Below are positions 25,219 through 37,412 of a stretch of DNA of 64,000 nt, piece after piece. Position 1 is the stretch's first letter; the number at the start of each line of letters is the position of its first letter. The DNA lies in NCBI GenBank assembly GCA_033002965.1, contig JAURVB010000149.1, positions 124,001 to 188,000 on the forward strand, given 5' to 3'. The DNA comes from Piper betle (taxonomy: Eukaryota > Streptophyta > Magnoliopsida > Piperales > Piperaceae). The position numbers and the translations under genes are program-made. The notes under the pieces were generated by a model, which was not told the DNA's origin, made no database searches, and saw only the letters and a program-made list of their open reading frames with translations.

Positions 25219-25620
25219 GGATGATAGACTCACTAATTTTGCTTACAGATAAGTTAATCTTTTGTAGGAAAGGATTATGTGTATCCATCATTTTGGTATT
25301 GTAATCTATTGCTACCCAGGTTGTAATCGTATTAGTTTGTTCAGAAAGTGATGAACTTTTTCTTGGAAAAAATTAATCATGCTTGAATGTCTTAGGGTGA
25401 TGGATTGGCTAATTTTTGCTCATAGACTGGGGAACTTTTTGTAGGAAGGATAAATCATACCCATCACTTGGGTACTGTATTTTAGTGTTCCAACTGTGGG
25501 AGTCCAAATTTGTGTAGGAAGTGAAATTTTTGTCGGGAAAATTAATACAAGCCTTTAATTTGAATGCTGTTTTCTACGTGTTGTCTTATACAAGAGGAAA
25601 CTTTTTGTAGGAAAGAATAA
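25219..25620. repeat. degenerate tandem repeat in PHOT1 intron 1
   Basis: Two and a partial third unit of about 175 bp share GATGATAGACT/GGTGATGGATT starts, CTTTTTGTAGGAA, TCATACCCATCA-like and GGAAAAAATTAAT-like words. Confidence 0.6.
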
Positions 25621-27958
25621 ATCATACCTTAATTTGAAAATTGAGCTCAAAGCGTTAATAGTATCCTGTGGTTGTCTTTTCTCCATTCTAATTGGGTATG
25701 TGTTTCATATGTTGCCAATTGATTCCTGTTCTTGCTCTGTTCGTGAAAAGAAGTGCCTTTGTCAAATAGGAATGTTGATAGAAATCTTATTTCACATGAT
25801 TAGGGTACTTCTTTGACTCTTTGGAAGTGCTTTCTGAAGCTAAAATTGAGGTATGCGCGTCATTCATTGTTAGTTGATGCCTGTTCTATAAATATCATCA
25901 TGACAAAGGTCCCTTTACCTAATGATGCTTGTAGATATCATATTTTTCACATTATTGGGGTTCTTCCTCAACATTTTGGAATTTCTTTTTATCCTTCTAA
26001 ACAAGAAAATATACAAAGAATTATGTAAGAATTAAAATTGTCAAAGAAAGTAAAAATATGAGAATGGGTTTTAGGGGTAAACAGGGGTACATTGTAACGG
26101 ACTTGTTGCCAATTATATTGTTGTTGCAAAATGCAGTCGATTCCTACAAGGGGCTGGGACAGATCCGGCATAAATAGCCAAAATCAGGGAAGCATTGGAG
26201 GCTGGAAGTAGCTACTGTGGTCGACTACTCAAGTACAAGAAGGATGGCACTCCCTTTTGGAACTTCCTCCCCATCTCCCCCATCAAGGACGAAAATGGGA
26301 TGGTTCTCAAATATATTGGGTAAGTCTCTGATTGCAAGCTTCTAACCTTGATTCTGATTTGGGTTTTTAAATATGTTGGCGACCACGTAAATGGAGCAAA
26401 AAAATGATCCTTACCTTACAAGGACAATTGCCTTTTAATTAGCTTCATTTTAATTTGTGCCCACAGGATGCAAGTGGAAGTGAGCAAGCACACTGAAGGT
26501 GCCAAGTAAAAAATGTACAGGCCAAATGGATTGCCTGAGACCTTGATCTGATATGATTGTAGTACCTTGCTCATGGCAAAATTATTCACCTTGTTTATGA
26601 TTCCCAGTTTGTGATCATTTTTTTAACATTCATTGTTTTGGCAGCTTGACAGAAAGATGCAGCAGTTAGTTCAGTTAGTGAACTAGTCATGGCAGTGAAT
26701 TAGCCTCGGCCATTATCTGAATCCATAAATCATCCCTCTTTAGGAAGTCGAGTGAGACAGAACAGGCATTGGATGGTGGCGCAGAGAGGAGGAATTCAGA
26801 GAATGTGCCTCCTGGCAGTAGGAACTCTCATGGAAGTAGGAGAAACTCGTTGCAGACAGTCAGTGAAATTCCTGAAGAGATAAAAACGAGGCCTAGAAAG
26901 TCTGGCCTACGTTCCTTTACTGGGTACAACTTCTTTCTATTGTTCTTTTGTTTGTGTAGTGAAGCTCTCTACAATTTGTTTACGTACTATAGAAATTGGT
27001 TATGGCATAACACTATGTATGCTTAAGAACAGTTAAGCCCACTTGTTCTGTTCCAAGAGTAACTCTGATGTTAAACTTTTTAAATGGCGGTGGCTTATTA
27101 TATTACATCATTCTTTATTTGATAATTGCTCTGCACATATGAACTTAAGTTTTTATATCATCCTAGCAATCTCAGTTGCTTCAATGTTCTGACTGTATAA
27201 ATATTTCGTCACATGAGATTGTTCTAATAGTAGCTTGCTTCTTGTCATTAGGCTTGTGGGAAGAGGGAGTTTACGTTTAGAGAGTGATGAGCTAGAAGGC
27301 ACCATTGTAGATGATCCACTGGCTGAAAGTGATGATGACAGACCTGAAAGTTTTGACGATAAAGCAAGGCAAAAAGAAATGAGAAAGAGTATTGATCTGG
27401 TTACTACTTTTGAGCGCATCGAGAAGAACTTTGTTATTACTGATCCAAGGTTGCCTGACAATCCCATTGTGAGCACCTTCCCATTTGGCTTGTTCAATGT
27501 CTTCATGTCCTCTTTCTATTTGTCCAGTCCATGATTTACTGTTTCAGTTGTTTTCTTCTTGATTTTTGCCTCTGATAGTTTTCTGGAGCTCACTGAGTAC
27601 AGTCGTGAAGAAATATTGGGAAGAAATTGCAGGTAATGAGGACTATCTGATAGTTATTTCTTGCTAGAAATAAGCCCTTGAAACTTACGAATTTGTTCTC
27701 ACATTATTTTAGTAGCAAGGATTTTTCTTTTCTTGTTATTGAGCTTGTTTAGCTAAATTTAGGATCCATCTTCTATGTTTCTAATCTACTTTGTGGCTTG
27801 TAAAAGATTTCTACAAGGCCCAGAAACTGACCCTGCAACAGTGAGGAAAATAAGGGAAGCTATTGACAACCAAACAGATGTGACAGTGCAACTAATAAAC
27901 TACACTAAAAGTGGTATAGCTTTTTGTGAATATTTGTTCTTTTGAGGTTATTCATTGG

Positions 27959-28022
27959 ATTGATAATCAGTGATTTCTTTTGGAAAATGAATTGATAATC
28001 AGTGATTTCTTTTGGAAAATGT
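27959..28022. repeat. 32-bp perfect tandem duplication in PHOT1 intron
   Basis: A 32-bp unit starting ATTGATAATCAGTGATTTCT and ending GGAAAATG is present twice head to tail, with essentially no divergence, in the intron before the KKFWNLFHLQPM exon. It is a recent slippage event. Confidence 0.9.
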
Positions 28023-29258
28023 ACTCAACGCCAAATGACTTAGGGAAGAAATTTTGGAATCTTTTCCATCTACAACCCATGCGTGATCAAAAGGTACCCC
28101 TGTTATTTTCTATACTACTTGAAACTGTTGTTTAGGGTTTCTTTTTGTTTAACCTTATCATTTTCATATAAAAATTATGTGCTCCAGGGAGAGGTGCAAC
28201 TTGATGGGAGTGAGCATGTTGAACCACTTCATAACTGCATCCCTGAGACAACAGCAAAAGAAAGTGCAAAGCTGGTACAAAATGGCAGTTTTGTCTTTTT
28301 TAAATTATTTTGGTCTATCTACCCATAATAATTTACATTTATGTTTGAGTTATTGAGCAAGCATTTGTTATGCTGATACTCTACAACCAGGTGCTAGAAA
28401 CTGCAATGAATGTTGATGACGCTGTGAGAGAGCTTCCAGATGCAAACTTGGTGCGTATGGTCGATGGTACTGTAGGCTACTGAAGTAAAATGGTTTTGGC
28501 CATTATGTTCTGATAGTTATCATTTACACAGAAACCAGAGGATCTGTGGATGAGCCACTCTAAGATAGTTGTCCCAAAGGCTCATAGAAAAGATAGTGCT
28601 TCATGGAAAGCCATTCAAAAGGTACGCAATATATTAACTACATATAGAATTGTAAAATTATCTTGTTCTTGTACTTACTAAGAAAGCTCTTATTTAATAA
28701 CTTTCAGATTCTACAAAGTGGAGAGAAAATAAGTTTGAAGCATTTTCAACCCATAAAACCTTTGGTTCTGGTGATACTGAAAGGGGAGCTGTTTAGGATT
28801 ACGGAAGTAAGAGCAAATATTCTTTTAAATTTTCGTTAATATGCTTCCAAGAATGTTTATCAGAGATGGGAAAAAAATAATAGCTCAATAGAACACTAAG
28901 TACTAAAAACAAAACTTTAAATGAATTATTGCAATGCTATAAGAATAGCATGGTAAATTTGGATGTATGAAATTTTCTTGTTTGACTTATTTCCTTGCGG
29001 CTGAAATTTTAGATGTTATTCAAGTTAGACTAGTATGATTAGTCTTGAGAATTCTTCTGGCAGCGTGCATTTGGTGGAACTTTGTGGAACTGGAGAATAC
29101 TATGCAATGAAAGCAATGGAAAAGAATGTCATGCTAGCTAGAAACAAGGTATTGCATCATGAATTTACATTGTGCCTTTAAAGTGTGCGTCTAAAACATA
29201 AAATTTTTTGGAAGAAATTGTTCAGTTGATTGTTTAGATTAGCCTCATGTGAGGTGTA

Positions 29259-30075
29259 ATAATCCAGGCCAAGTGCAACATAATCGGCTTAAGTCATCCT
29301 TTAAAAAATTTGTTAACGAAGTTGAAGATCAATAGATGCATCCTCATTAATGTACTAGATCATACCCCTTGGAAGTATTGCTATGGGACTAAATTTGAGA
29401 ATTATTACAATCCACCAATTAAGAAATTCCATCTTCAGAATTCCTATTCTTGGCCCATGGCTAGCCGCCTAGTCATATCTTAAGGCTAGCTCACCATCCA
29501 ATATGGCCCATGTATAACATAATAGATCTAAGTCATTTTTTCAAAAGTTGGTTAACCAAGTTAAAGATTTATAAATGAGATGACTTTGATGCCAACTGTA
29601 ATGCCTAGGCCAAGTGCAACATAAAGGGCTTAAGTCATCCCTTCAAAAGTTTGTCAACCAAGTTGAAGTCTTGAAGATCTATAAGCACATATTCATTTAT
29701 ATATTAGATCTTACCTCAGGAGGTGTTAGATGTGAGATTAATTTTTAAGAGTTATTACAATCTACCTACCTTTTAAGAAATTTCGTCTTTGGAATTCTTA
29801 CGCTTGGCCTGTAGCTTGCTCTCTAGTCCACGTCTAGCCTGTGGCCAGCTCCATAGTCCACGTCTACCCCACTATCAAATACAATCCTAGGTCGGCTCTA
29901 ATACCAAGTATAATAGCCCGGTTCAAGTACAAACTGATGGGCCTAAACATTTCTTTAAAAGTTGGTTAATTAAGTTGAAGGTCAATATACACATCTCCAC
30001 TAGTATACCAGATTTTATCCTACGAAGTATTGGACGCGGGACTAAGTTTGAAGTTATTGCATAAGGTAACCATAA
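29259..30075. repeat. tandem units of a dispersed repeat family in PHOT1 intron 13
   Basis: Three to four degenerate units begin near 29265, 29600 and 29911, plus a partial one near 29501. Each has GGCCAAGTGCAACATAA-like, TTAAGTCAT, GTTGGTTAA(C)CAAGTTGAAG and ATTACAATC(C/T)ACC words in order. The same words, reverse complemented, occur at 49497-49945. It accounts for the 1.2-kb intron size. Confidence 0.7.
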
Positions 30076-32078
30076 TGCCTGCAGTTTCATGTATGAAGAC
30101 CGATGGACTTACATCTATGCAATCTGCACTCTAAAGAAGAAGTGTTTGTTAAATTTCTTATTTCAGGTTTAAAGGAAAGAACTGTGTTTCATCATAAGAA
30201 TCGAATGTTCTTGTGGCATTAATTTTTTAGTTTGAGACGTCTATAGAAAGTGCTGGAATATTTTTTAACTAAAAATTAAGGGAGTAATAAATATATTATA
30301 TTGTTTTTATCTGGAGCAAGATACAACTATGTAGAGAAAACTGATGTAATTATTTATATGTTGCAGGTGCATAGAGCTTGTGCAGAAAGAGAAATTCTTG
30401 ATTTACTTGACCACCCATTTCTTCCAGCTCTTTATGCTTCTTTTCAGGTAAATACCTTCTTTTTCCTCCCTATGATAAATCATTTTTTATCTTCATTATG
30501 TTCCAAAGCTTAATTCTGACATAGTTTAGTTGGATATAAATAGAAATCCCCTAAATAGTTCACAATTATTTCAGACCAAAACACATATTTGCTTGATAAC
30601 CGACTATTTTCCTGGTGGGGAACTCTACATGCTTTTGGATAAACAGCCTGCAAAAGTTATCAAAGAAGATGCTGTGAGGTACTTAGCTGCCTTAACTTTT
30701 GGTCTATATTTTGACCATGTTTATTAAATTTGCCATTTAAACACCTTTGCACTTACTGTTTGTAGGTTTTAAGCTGCAGAAGTAGTTATTCCATTGAAAT
30801 ATCTGCATTGCCAAGATACAAATTGTTGTACAATCTGTTTAACCATACTAAGTAAGATGTATTCAACAAATTCAGCGTTATACTTCTACTTCGTGTAATC
30901 TATGGATTTTCCATTTCTCCTAATAATTGCAGCACTTTTCATCCTTCATTGAAGGCATTATTTATCGCGATTGGAAGCTCGAAAATGTAATGATTCAAAG
31001 TAACAGGCATGTATCGTTGACGGATTTTGACTTGTCAATTTTGACATCATGCAAACCACAGGTATGTTGATTATCTCCCTCTTTTTCTAATTGATAGCTT
31101 TATGCAATGTTAAGTTTAATCCTTTCCCAACATTGTCACATAATTAATTGTGATAGCACTTAAGGAGGGTCCATATAGAAACAGTGAGAGAATTATAATA
31201 TATCCTGATGGAAGCAGATTTATTTTTGGGTGAAAATGATATGAAGGCTCTGTTAGCTTGGTGCTTTTATAATAGTTCGTTGAAATCGCAGAGTTTGTGA
31301 AAACATCCTACTTTTAACTCCGAAGGTGCAATTACCTCCCTAAACAGCATAGCTAACAGAGATTAATACATCTATTCTTTGCAGTTGTTAGTTCCTGAAG
31401 TTCAAGGGAAGAAAAAGCATTGAAAGAAACAGCTACCTCCCATTTTCTTGGCTGAGCCAGTGAGAGCCTCTAATTCTTTTGTGGGAACTAAGGAGTATAT
31501 TGCACCAGTATGTATTAGCTTACTTATTAACAAAATATCAACTCCCCAATTTAAATGTAATTTTTTTTCCAAAGGACTAAATATTTTTATTAGGAGATAA
31601 TAAGTGGAGCAGGGCACACTAAAGCTTGGTGGGGACTTGGTAAGCCTTCATTTCAGTTCTAACATGTTAGTTAACAAAGATAATTTGCAATCATGTAGAT
31701 TCATATAGAAGTTACCTTCCCTTTCTTTGCAAGTTTCATAAGTTTGTTGTACAATTTCAGGTATCTTTCTGTATGAAATGTTCTATGGGTGTACTCCGTT
31801 CAGACAAAAGACAAGACAAAAAACATTTGCTAATGTACTACACAAGGATCTTAAATTTCCAAGAAGCATTCCCGTGAGTATTTCATCTTCCCTACCAAAA
31901 CTGAAATTCTTCAATTAGCAGAACTGAAAACCTGAAGCTAATGATGCATGAAATTATTGCATTGCTTGCTCTGTCATATTAGCTTATGTGAAATTGTTCC
32001 TGAAAGGCAGCTGATGTACCAGCTGATGCATCGTGACCCCAAAACTAGGCTTGGTTCCCACACAGGTGCTAATGAGTT

Positions 32079-32482
32079 TGAGGTGTTCTTCCTCTCCCAA
32101 GTCGACGACCAAGCCTTTCCCCTTGGATTGCTTGCTGCCGTGCTTCGATGGAGCCATCAATCTTCCTCCCGGATGGGTATGGATTTGCTGAAGATGACGC
32201 TCCCTCCTGGAATTGGATGGGTTGTTCTTGCTGAACAAGAAGGCGTACAAGTGTACTAGGGTAACAATTTCAATTCAATTCAATAAGCTAACTATTACAA
32301 AGCATGGGAGTCCTATTTATACCCTAATCACCAAGACTTCAGCCCCAAGTCATACAAAACTTCAGCTCCAAGTCATATGGTTACAACTGAATTCCAGCTG
32401 GACACTCGACTTGGACGCTCCTACACATGACACTTGGATGCTTACATGGACTCTTGGACACATACTCACTTTATACACATCA
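32079..32482 (-). repeat. 3' LTR of the Ty3/gypsy element
   Basis: 404 bp, matching 37334-37737 base for base as far as I can read. On the minus strand it starts TGATGTGTATAAAG and ends AACACCTCA. It carries a TATAAATAG box. Confidence 0.95.
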
Positions 32483-32502
32483 TTACCCCCTCCCCAAAAC
32501 CT
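32483..32502 (-). other. polypurine tract of the Ty3/gypsy element
   Basis: On the minus strand the bases just before the 3' LTR read GTTTTGGGGAGGGGGTAA, a purine run in the place where plus-strand DNA synthesis is primed. Confidence 0.85.
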
Positions 32503-32605
32503 ACCTTGCCCTCAAGGTAGCTGAATTACAATCAACAAAAGAAGAAAACAATACAATGCTACTGCTGAAGTACACTACTTACAAAATTCAAATAAACACT
32601 ACAAA

Positions 32606-34357
32606 CTACTGAAATTCAATGGCAGCTGCTGTCGGTAGAGATGAATGAATCTGAACATCAGCAGCAACGAAAGCCTTCAGCTGAGAGATGTGAAAGACAT
32701 TATGTATTTGAGAGTTTGCTGGTAGCTCCAATTTGTAAGCTACTTGCCCAATTCGCTGGATGATGGGAAATGGACCATAGAACCTTGCCGCTAATTTATT
32801 GGAGTGCTTGGACCTCATGGAGTGTTGTCGATAGGGTTGGAGTTTCAAATATACTTGCTGTCCCACTTGGAATTCGACGTCTCTCCTTCGAAGATCATGA
32901 TAGTGCTTCATCCGGGTTTGTGCAGCTGTTAAGTTGTCCTTGAGCTCCCTCAACAACTGATCTCTATGTTGCAACAACTCATCAACCTCCCCCGACTTGG
33001 CTGATCCCGGTATATAGGTAAGCAATGTGGGCGGTGGGCAGTTATACAATGCTTCGAAAGGACTCATACGAATGGCTGTTTGAAAGCTAGTGTTGTAACA
33101 ATACTCACTCCAAGGTAGCCACTTGGTCCAAGTATGAGGCCGATCAGCTGAAAAGCACCTCAAATACTGTTCCAGCACCCTATTAATCACCTCCGTCTGT
33201 CCATCTGTTTGTGGGTGGTATGCTGAACTGTAATTGAAAGCTACTCCTTGTAACCGAAAAAGTTCGTTCCAAAAGGCACTTGTGAATGTTGGGTCTCGGT
33301 CACAAATTATGGATGTGGGCATTCCATGGAGTTTGAAGACTCCCTCAAAGAAAAGCTGAGCTATCTTCGCAGCAGTGAATGGATGAGCTAGAGGTATGAA
33401 ATGGCTATACTTAGTGAGACGATCGACCACCACAAATATACCATCCTTGGCCGCGCTCCTAGGTAACCCGGTAATGAAATCCATGCTGATGGAAGTCCAG
33501 ATTTGTTGGGGTATTGGGAGGGGTTGTAACAGTCCCGCCGGTGCTAAAGAGGAGCTTTTAAATTGCTGACATACCTCACAACCGCGCAAATGAGCTAGAA
33601 CATCTTGGTACATCCGGGACCAATAAAATACTGCCCTCAACCTCTTCAACGTCTTTTGAACCCCTTCATGAGTACCATCATGAAATTCCTTCAAGATAGT
33701 TGGTATCACCTCCATCCCGGTAGTCAAATAAATTCTATTCTTGTAGAATAGTATGTCATCCCTCATTGTCCAATTTGAAGACAGCTGGTTGTCCACACAT
33801 TGTTGTCTCAACTTTCCCAATTGTTCATTAGAATTATATGTCTGCTTGATTTCTTCTAACCATTGGGGTACTACTATCGAAATTGCTGTACAAGAGAGGG
33901 TACCTTCTTCGCTTGTGGTGCTGGCAGCCGTCTCTTGTGATGCTCCTTCATGCTGTCTCGAAAGTGCATCGGCTACCTTGTTCTCCTTACCCGGCTTATA
34001 CTCAATGACAAAGTCGTAACCCAACAATTTCACCAACCACTTCTGCTGGGCTGTTGTGTGAATCTGTTGGTCCCATAAAAATTTGAGGCTAGCATGATCA
34101 GTTCGGATCACAAATGTTCTACCCAACAAATAATGGCGCCACTTTTGTACAGCTAGGACCAACGCCATTATTTCCCTCTCATAGGTGGATAGCAACAATT
34201 GTTTACCACTCAATACCTTGCTGAAGAATGCCACCGGATGCTCTTGCTGCATCAAGACAGCTCCCAATCCTACCCCACTCGCATCACACTCCACAACAAA
34301 GGGAATAGAAAAATCCGGTAATACCAATACGGGTGCTACCGTGACAGCATGTTTCAA
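32606..34357 (-). CDS. Ty3/gypsy pol: RNase H and integrase
   Basis: A 583-residue frame without an ATG start, continuing pol after a frame break. RNase H shows [13 protein letters not shown], the Glu in YEREIMALV and [10 protein letters not shown]. Integrase shows the zinc-binding His pair (HDGTHEG) with CEVCQQFK, then the catalytic Asp-Asp-Glu in [20 protein letters not shown] and DGQTEVINR. The C-terminal segment has [12 protein letters not shown] and [10 protein letters not shown]. It stops about 25 residues later, so the chromodomain of chromoviruses is absent or lost. The frame break from RT lies in the T-run at 34404-34408. Confidence 0.92.
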   Translation of the reverse strand: MKHAVTVAPVLVLPDFSIPFVVECDASGVGLGAVLMQQEHPVAFFSKVLSGKQLLLSTYEREIMALVLAVQKWRHYLLGRTFVIRTDHASLKFLWDQQIHTTAQQKWLVKLLGYDFVIEYKPGKENKVADALSRQHEGASQETAASTTSEEGTLSCTAISIVVPQWLEEIKQTYNSNEQLGKLRQQCVDNQLSSNWTMRDDILFYKNRIYLTTGMEVIPTILKEFHDGTHEGVQKTLKRLRAVFYWSRMYQDVLAHLRGCEVCQQFKSSSLAPAGLLQPLPIPQQIWTSISMDFITGLPRSAAKDGIFVVVDRLTKYSHFIPLAHPFTAAKIAQLFFEGVFKLHGMPTSIICDRDPTFTSAFWNELFRLQGVAFNYSSAYHPQTDGQTEVINRVLEQYLRCFSADRPHTWTKWLPWSEYCYNTSFQTAIRMSPFEALYNCPPPTLLTYIPGSAKSGEVDELLQHRDQLLRELKDNLTAAQTRMKHYHDLRRRDVEFQVGQQVYLKLQPYRQHSMRSKHSNKLAARFYGPFPIIQRIGQVAYKLELPANSQIHNVFHISQLKAFVAADVQIHSSLPTAAAIEFQ

Positions 34358-35540
34358 GTTATGAAACGCATCCTCAGCAAGCTGATCCCAATGATATGCA
34401 TCCTTTTTAACAAATCTGATAACGGAGCAGCCATACTACCAAAGCCTTTGACAAACCTTCGGTAATACCCGGCTAAACCCAAAAAGGCTCGAACTTGCTT
34501 GATGGACTTCGGTATTGGCCAGTTCACAATTGCTAGTATTTTCTCCTTGTCCATTCCCACTCCTTCCGATGAAATGACATGTCCTAAGTACTGAATTTGT
34601 TGCATTCCGAAACAGCACTTTTCCTTCTTGGCATATAACTCATGTTTCACTAATTCCGCTAGTGTCAATTCAAGGTGATGTAGATGCTCACTCCAATTTT
34701 TGCTGTATATAAGAATGTCATCAAAGAAAACCAAGATAAATTTTCTGAGATAGGAAGCAAACACCTCATTCATCAAGGCTTGGAAGGTGGAAGGGGCATT
34801 GGACAATCCGAATGGCATGACCTTGAACTCATAGTGACCCCGGTGTGTGCGGAAGGCTGTTTTCTGAACATCCATGTCATGCATCCTAATTTGATGGTAC
34901 CCGGACCTCAAATCCAGCTTAGAGAAGTGAGTAGAACCTTGTAACTCGTCCAAGAGTTCATCAATGTTGGGTATGGGAAACTTGTCTTTGATGGTTGCCT
35001 TGTTTAGAGCTCTATAATCAACACACATCCTCCAACTCCCATCCTTTTTTTAACCAGCAATACCGGAGCTGAATAGGGACTAGATGTTGGTTGAATTATC
35101 CCAGCCTCTAATAGTTCTTTGATTTGCCTCTCAATTTCACTTTTCTGGAAATATGGGTACCGGTAGGGTCTCACAGCTATGGGGTTTGTCCCTTCTTTCA
35201 AGCTCACCCTATGATCATAAACCCTTTTTGGTGGTAGACCCCTTGGAACGTCAAACACCCTTTCGAACTTCACCAACAACTGGTTCAATTGTTCCTTTTG
35301 TCTCGCCTCTAGTGGGCATGGAAGCTGACTCAACCCATTGCTGTCCACCACTTGTATATTCATCAACAATCCTTGTTTCCCCTTTTTAAAGACCGAGAGA
35401 TATGTTTCTTGCCCCACAACTTACTTGGAGGAATAAGCTGGCCTTTTAGTTCCACCATCTTCCCTTCCTCTTGGAACGACATAGTAAGTGTCTCAAAGTT
35501 CCACACAATCGGTCCCAAAGTTTTCAGCCATTGTATTCCC
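34354..35540 (-). CDS. Ty3/gypsy pol: reverse transcriptase (frame-interrupted)
   Basis: Two frames together cover the polymerase. 35004-35417 has the entry segment ([20 protein letters not shown], then [15 protein letters not shown]). 34354-35028 has palm and thumb, with [47 protein letters not shown] and the active-site [11 protein letters not shown] (usually YVDD/FFDD). The break between them is in a seven-T run on the plus strand (35045-35051). A further break lies near 35411-35420, upstream of the entry segment. Confidence 0.92.
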
Positions 35541-36438
35541 AAAACAATGTCAACCTCTTCTAGTGGGATGACAAAAAATCTGAAATGGTGGTATACCCCG
35601 GAAGATCAAGCTTGATGGACACACATTTCCCTTCACACTCCATCTTCTCACCATTTGCAATCTGAACTTTCAGCCCCTTTCCCGGTTCAGTGGTTAACTT
35701 CAATTTCTGAACCAAGTTGGCGCTAATGAAGTTATGGGAGCTACCGGAGTCTATCAAGGTTGTAACTTGGCGCCCGACCAACCTTCCAAGCAACCTCATG
35801 GTGTTGATAGTTGCTATTCCTGTCAAGGCATTCAAGGAAATGGCTGGTGGCGTCAATTCCTCCTCATCCTCACTGCTGTCCGGATCAGAACTACTCCCCT
35901 CATTCATCACTTCAATGAGAAACAGCTTCTTACACTTATGCCCCGGAACGAATTTCTCATCGCACCTAAAACATAATCCGGCCTCTCTTCTTTCCTGGAC
36001 CTGCTTGATGCTGAGTTTTCTTCCTTGGTTCGTCTCCTTGGCTGGTTGTCCCGATGTTGTTGCATTCACATCCCCACGACCAGCACCAGCACCGAATCCC
36101 CTGTTCACAAACCCCTTGCTGTCCGGATAAACTTTGCTCACGCTCCTGCTGGTTTGGAACCTATGAATGACATGGGGCTCCAAATGCCTAGCAAGAGCTT
36201 GAGCATCCAGCAATGTAACAGGTTTCCTTGCAACCACCTCCATTCGCAATTGAGGCTTGAGGCCGCAAGTGAAGCTGCTGAGTTTCTGTTTTTCCGTCAT
36301 GTAACCAGCACGGGTGATCAATCTATTGAATTGGGCTGTGAATTCTTGCACCGAGGACTCCTGTTTCAGCCTAGTTAGATCACCATAGAAGTCTTCATAT
36401 TCGGATGGACCAAACTGAAGGTTCATTGCTTCCTTCAA
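35541..36438 (-). CDS. Ty3/gypsy gag C-terminus and protease
   Basis: Continues gag after a frame break near 36440-36460. It contains the gag core (EYEDFYGDLTRLKQ; VQEFTAQFNRLITRAGYM), a zinc knuckle CFRCDEKFVPGHKC and an acidic linker. The retropepsin active site LIDSGSSHNFIS has the catalytic Asp. The frame ends at a break in the A6 run at 35573-35578. Confidence 0.9.
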
Positions 36439-37412
36439 ATCTGTCCAGCAAGGCGTTCCCTCTCCTCTTGCATCATGTCATACCACACTTGTGCATCGTC
36501 CTCAAGATGGAAGCTAGCCAATTTTACTTGCAAGTGGTCCTGAATTTGATGCAATTTGAAAAATTTCTCAACCCTACTGAACCACGATATTGGATCTTTC
36601 CTTCCATCAAAAGTGGGAAAACTGATCTTTGATCCCTTCAAGCAATCCTCATTTCCAGCAACATAAGGATCGTCCTCTTGGAATTTCTGTCGATTGGGAT
36701 TTCTTCTTGCTCTTAACCCATTTTCTGGTTGGTATCCCCATCGATTGGATGGATCCCCATGCTGAATTGGGTGTTGGAACTCCTGATCTTGCTCCTCATA
36801 TGGGTCATCATCATCTTGGGCAATTCGTCGAGCAGCTTCTCTCCTTCCCCTGAACGAACTTTCAGGTCTGTCCCTCCAATTCATCACGGGTTCTTGGTGC
36901 TGCACTTGACGGTGGACGCCCTGGCCCTTATCCTCTCGGCGTCGTCTTTCCCCAAATGTCATCAAATCGTCATGGTGCAAGGGATCATCATGCTGTCTTC
37001 TATCCCCAGCAGGCCACGACGCTCCTGGATCTTGGCTCTGTCGCTGGAATTGCTGCCGTGGTTCCTCTTCCACGACCGGAACCGCCTCCGAATTGGTTCC
37101 AATTCCTTCTCTATTGGATCGAATCTCTCGATTCTCACCCCCAACAGTCCGGGATTGCATCAACAATTCAAAATTCGAAGACAATTTTGACACGGTTGCA
37201 AGCAATTGGTCTTGGGTAACAAGCATTTGGTCTTGGGTAACAAGCATTCGATCTTGAACCATACGAATTTGTAATAATTCATCAGATTTGGGTGAAGAAA
37301 GTGTACCTCCCTCGCCTGGCTCTGATACCAATTTGAGGTGTTCTTCCTCTCCCAAGTCGACGACCAAGCCTTTCCCCTTGGATTGCTTGCTGCCGTGCTT
37401 CGATGGAGCCAT
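36435..37412 (-). CDS. Ty3/gypsy gag N-terminus, starting inside the 5' LTR
   Basis: The first ATG of this frame is at 37412-37410, inside the 5' LTR, giving MAPSKHGSKQSKGKG. The frame runs out of the LTR and through the primer-binding site, then into gag sequence rich in Arg/Gln/Asp with ISFPTFDGRKDPISWFSRVE and DAQVWYDMMQEE, a plant Ty3 gag core pattern. It stops at 36435 through a one-base break, after which gag continues in another frame. The open frame extends further upstream in the LTR without an ATG. Confidence 0.85.
   Translation of the reverse strand: MAPSKHGSKQSKGKGLVVDLGEEEHLKLVSEPGEGGTLSSPKSDELLQIRMVQDRMLVTQDQMLVTQDQLLATVSKLSSNFELLMQSRTVGGENREIRSNREGIGTNSEAVPVVEEEPRQQFQRQSQDPGASWPAGDRRQHDDPLHHDDLMTFGERRRREDKGQGVHRQVQHQEPVMNWRDRPESSFRGRREAARRIAQDDDDPYEEQDQEFQHPIQHGDPSNRWGYQPENGLRARRNPNRQKFQEDDPYVAGNEDCLKGSKISFPTFDGRKDPISWFSRVEKFFKLHQIQDHLQVKLASFHLEDDAQVWYDMMQEERERLAGQI
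37318..37330 (-). other. primer-binding site, initiator tRNA-Met type
   Basis: On the minus strand this reads TGGTATCAGAGCC, complementary to the 3' end of plant initiator tRNA-Met. It lies three bases after the 5' LTR. Confidence 0.95.

Noticed and set aside
35717..37219. Several plus-strand frames of 75-150 residues across the retrotransposon
   Set aside because: They lie opposite gag and protease and have no recognisable protein; they are antisense shadows.
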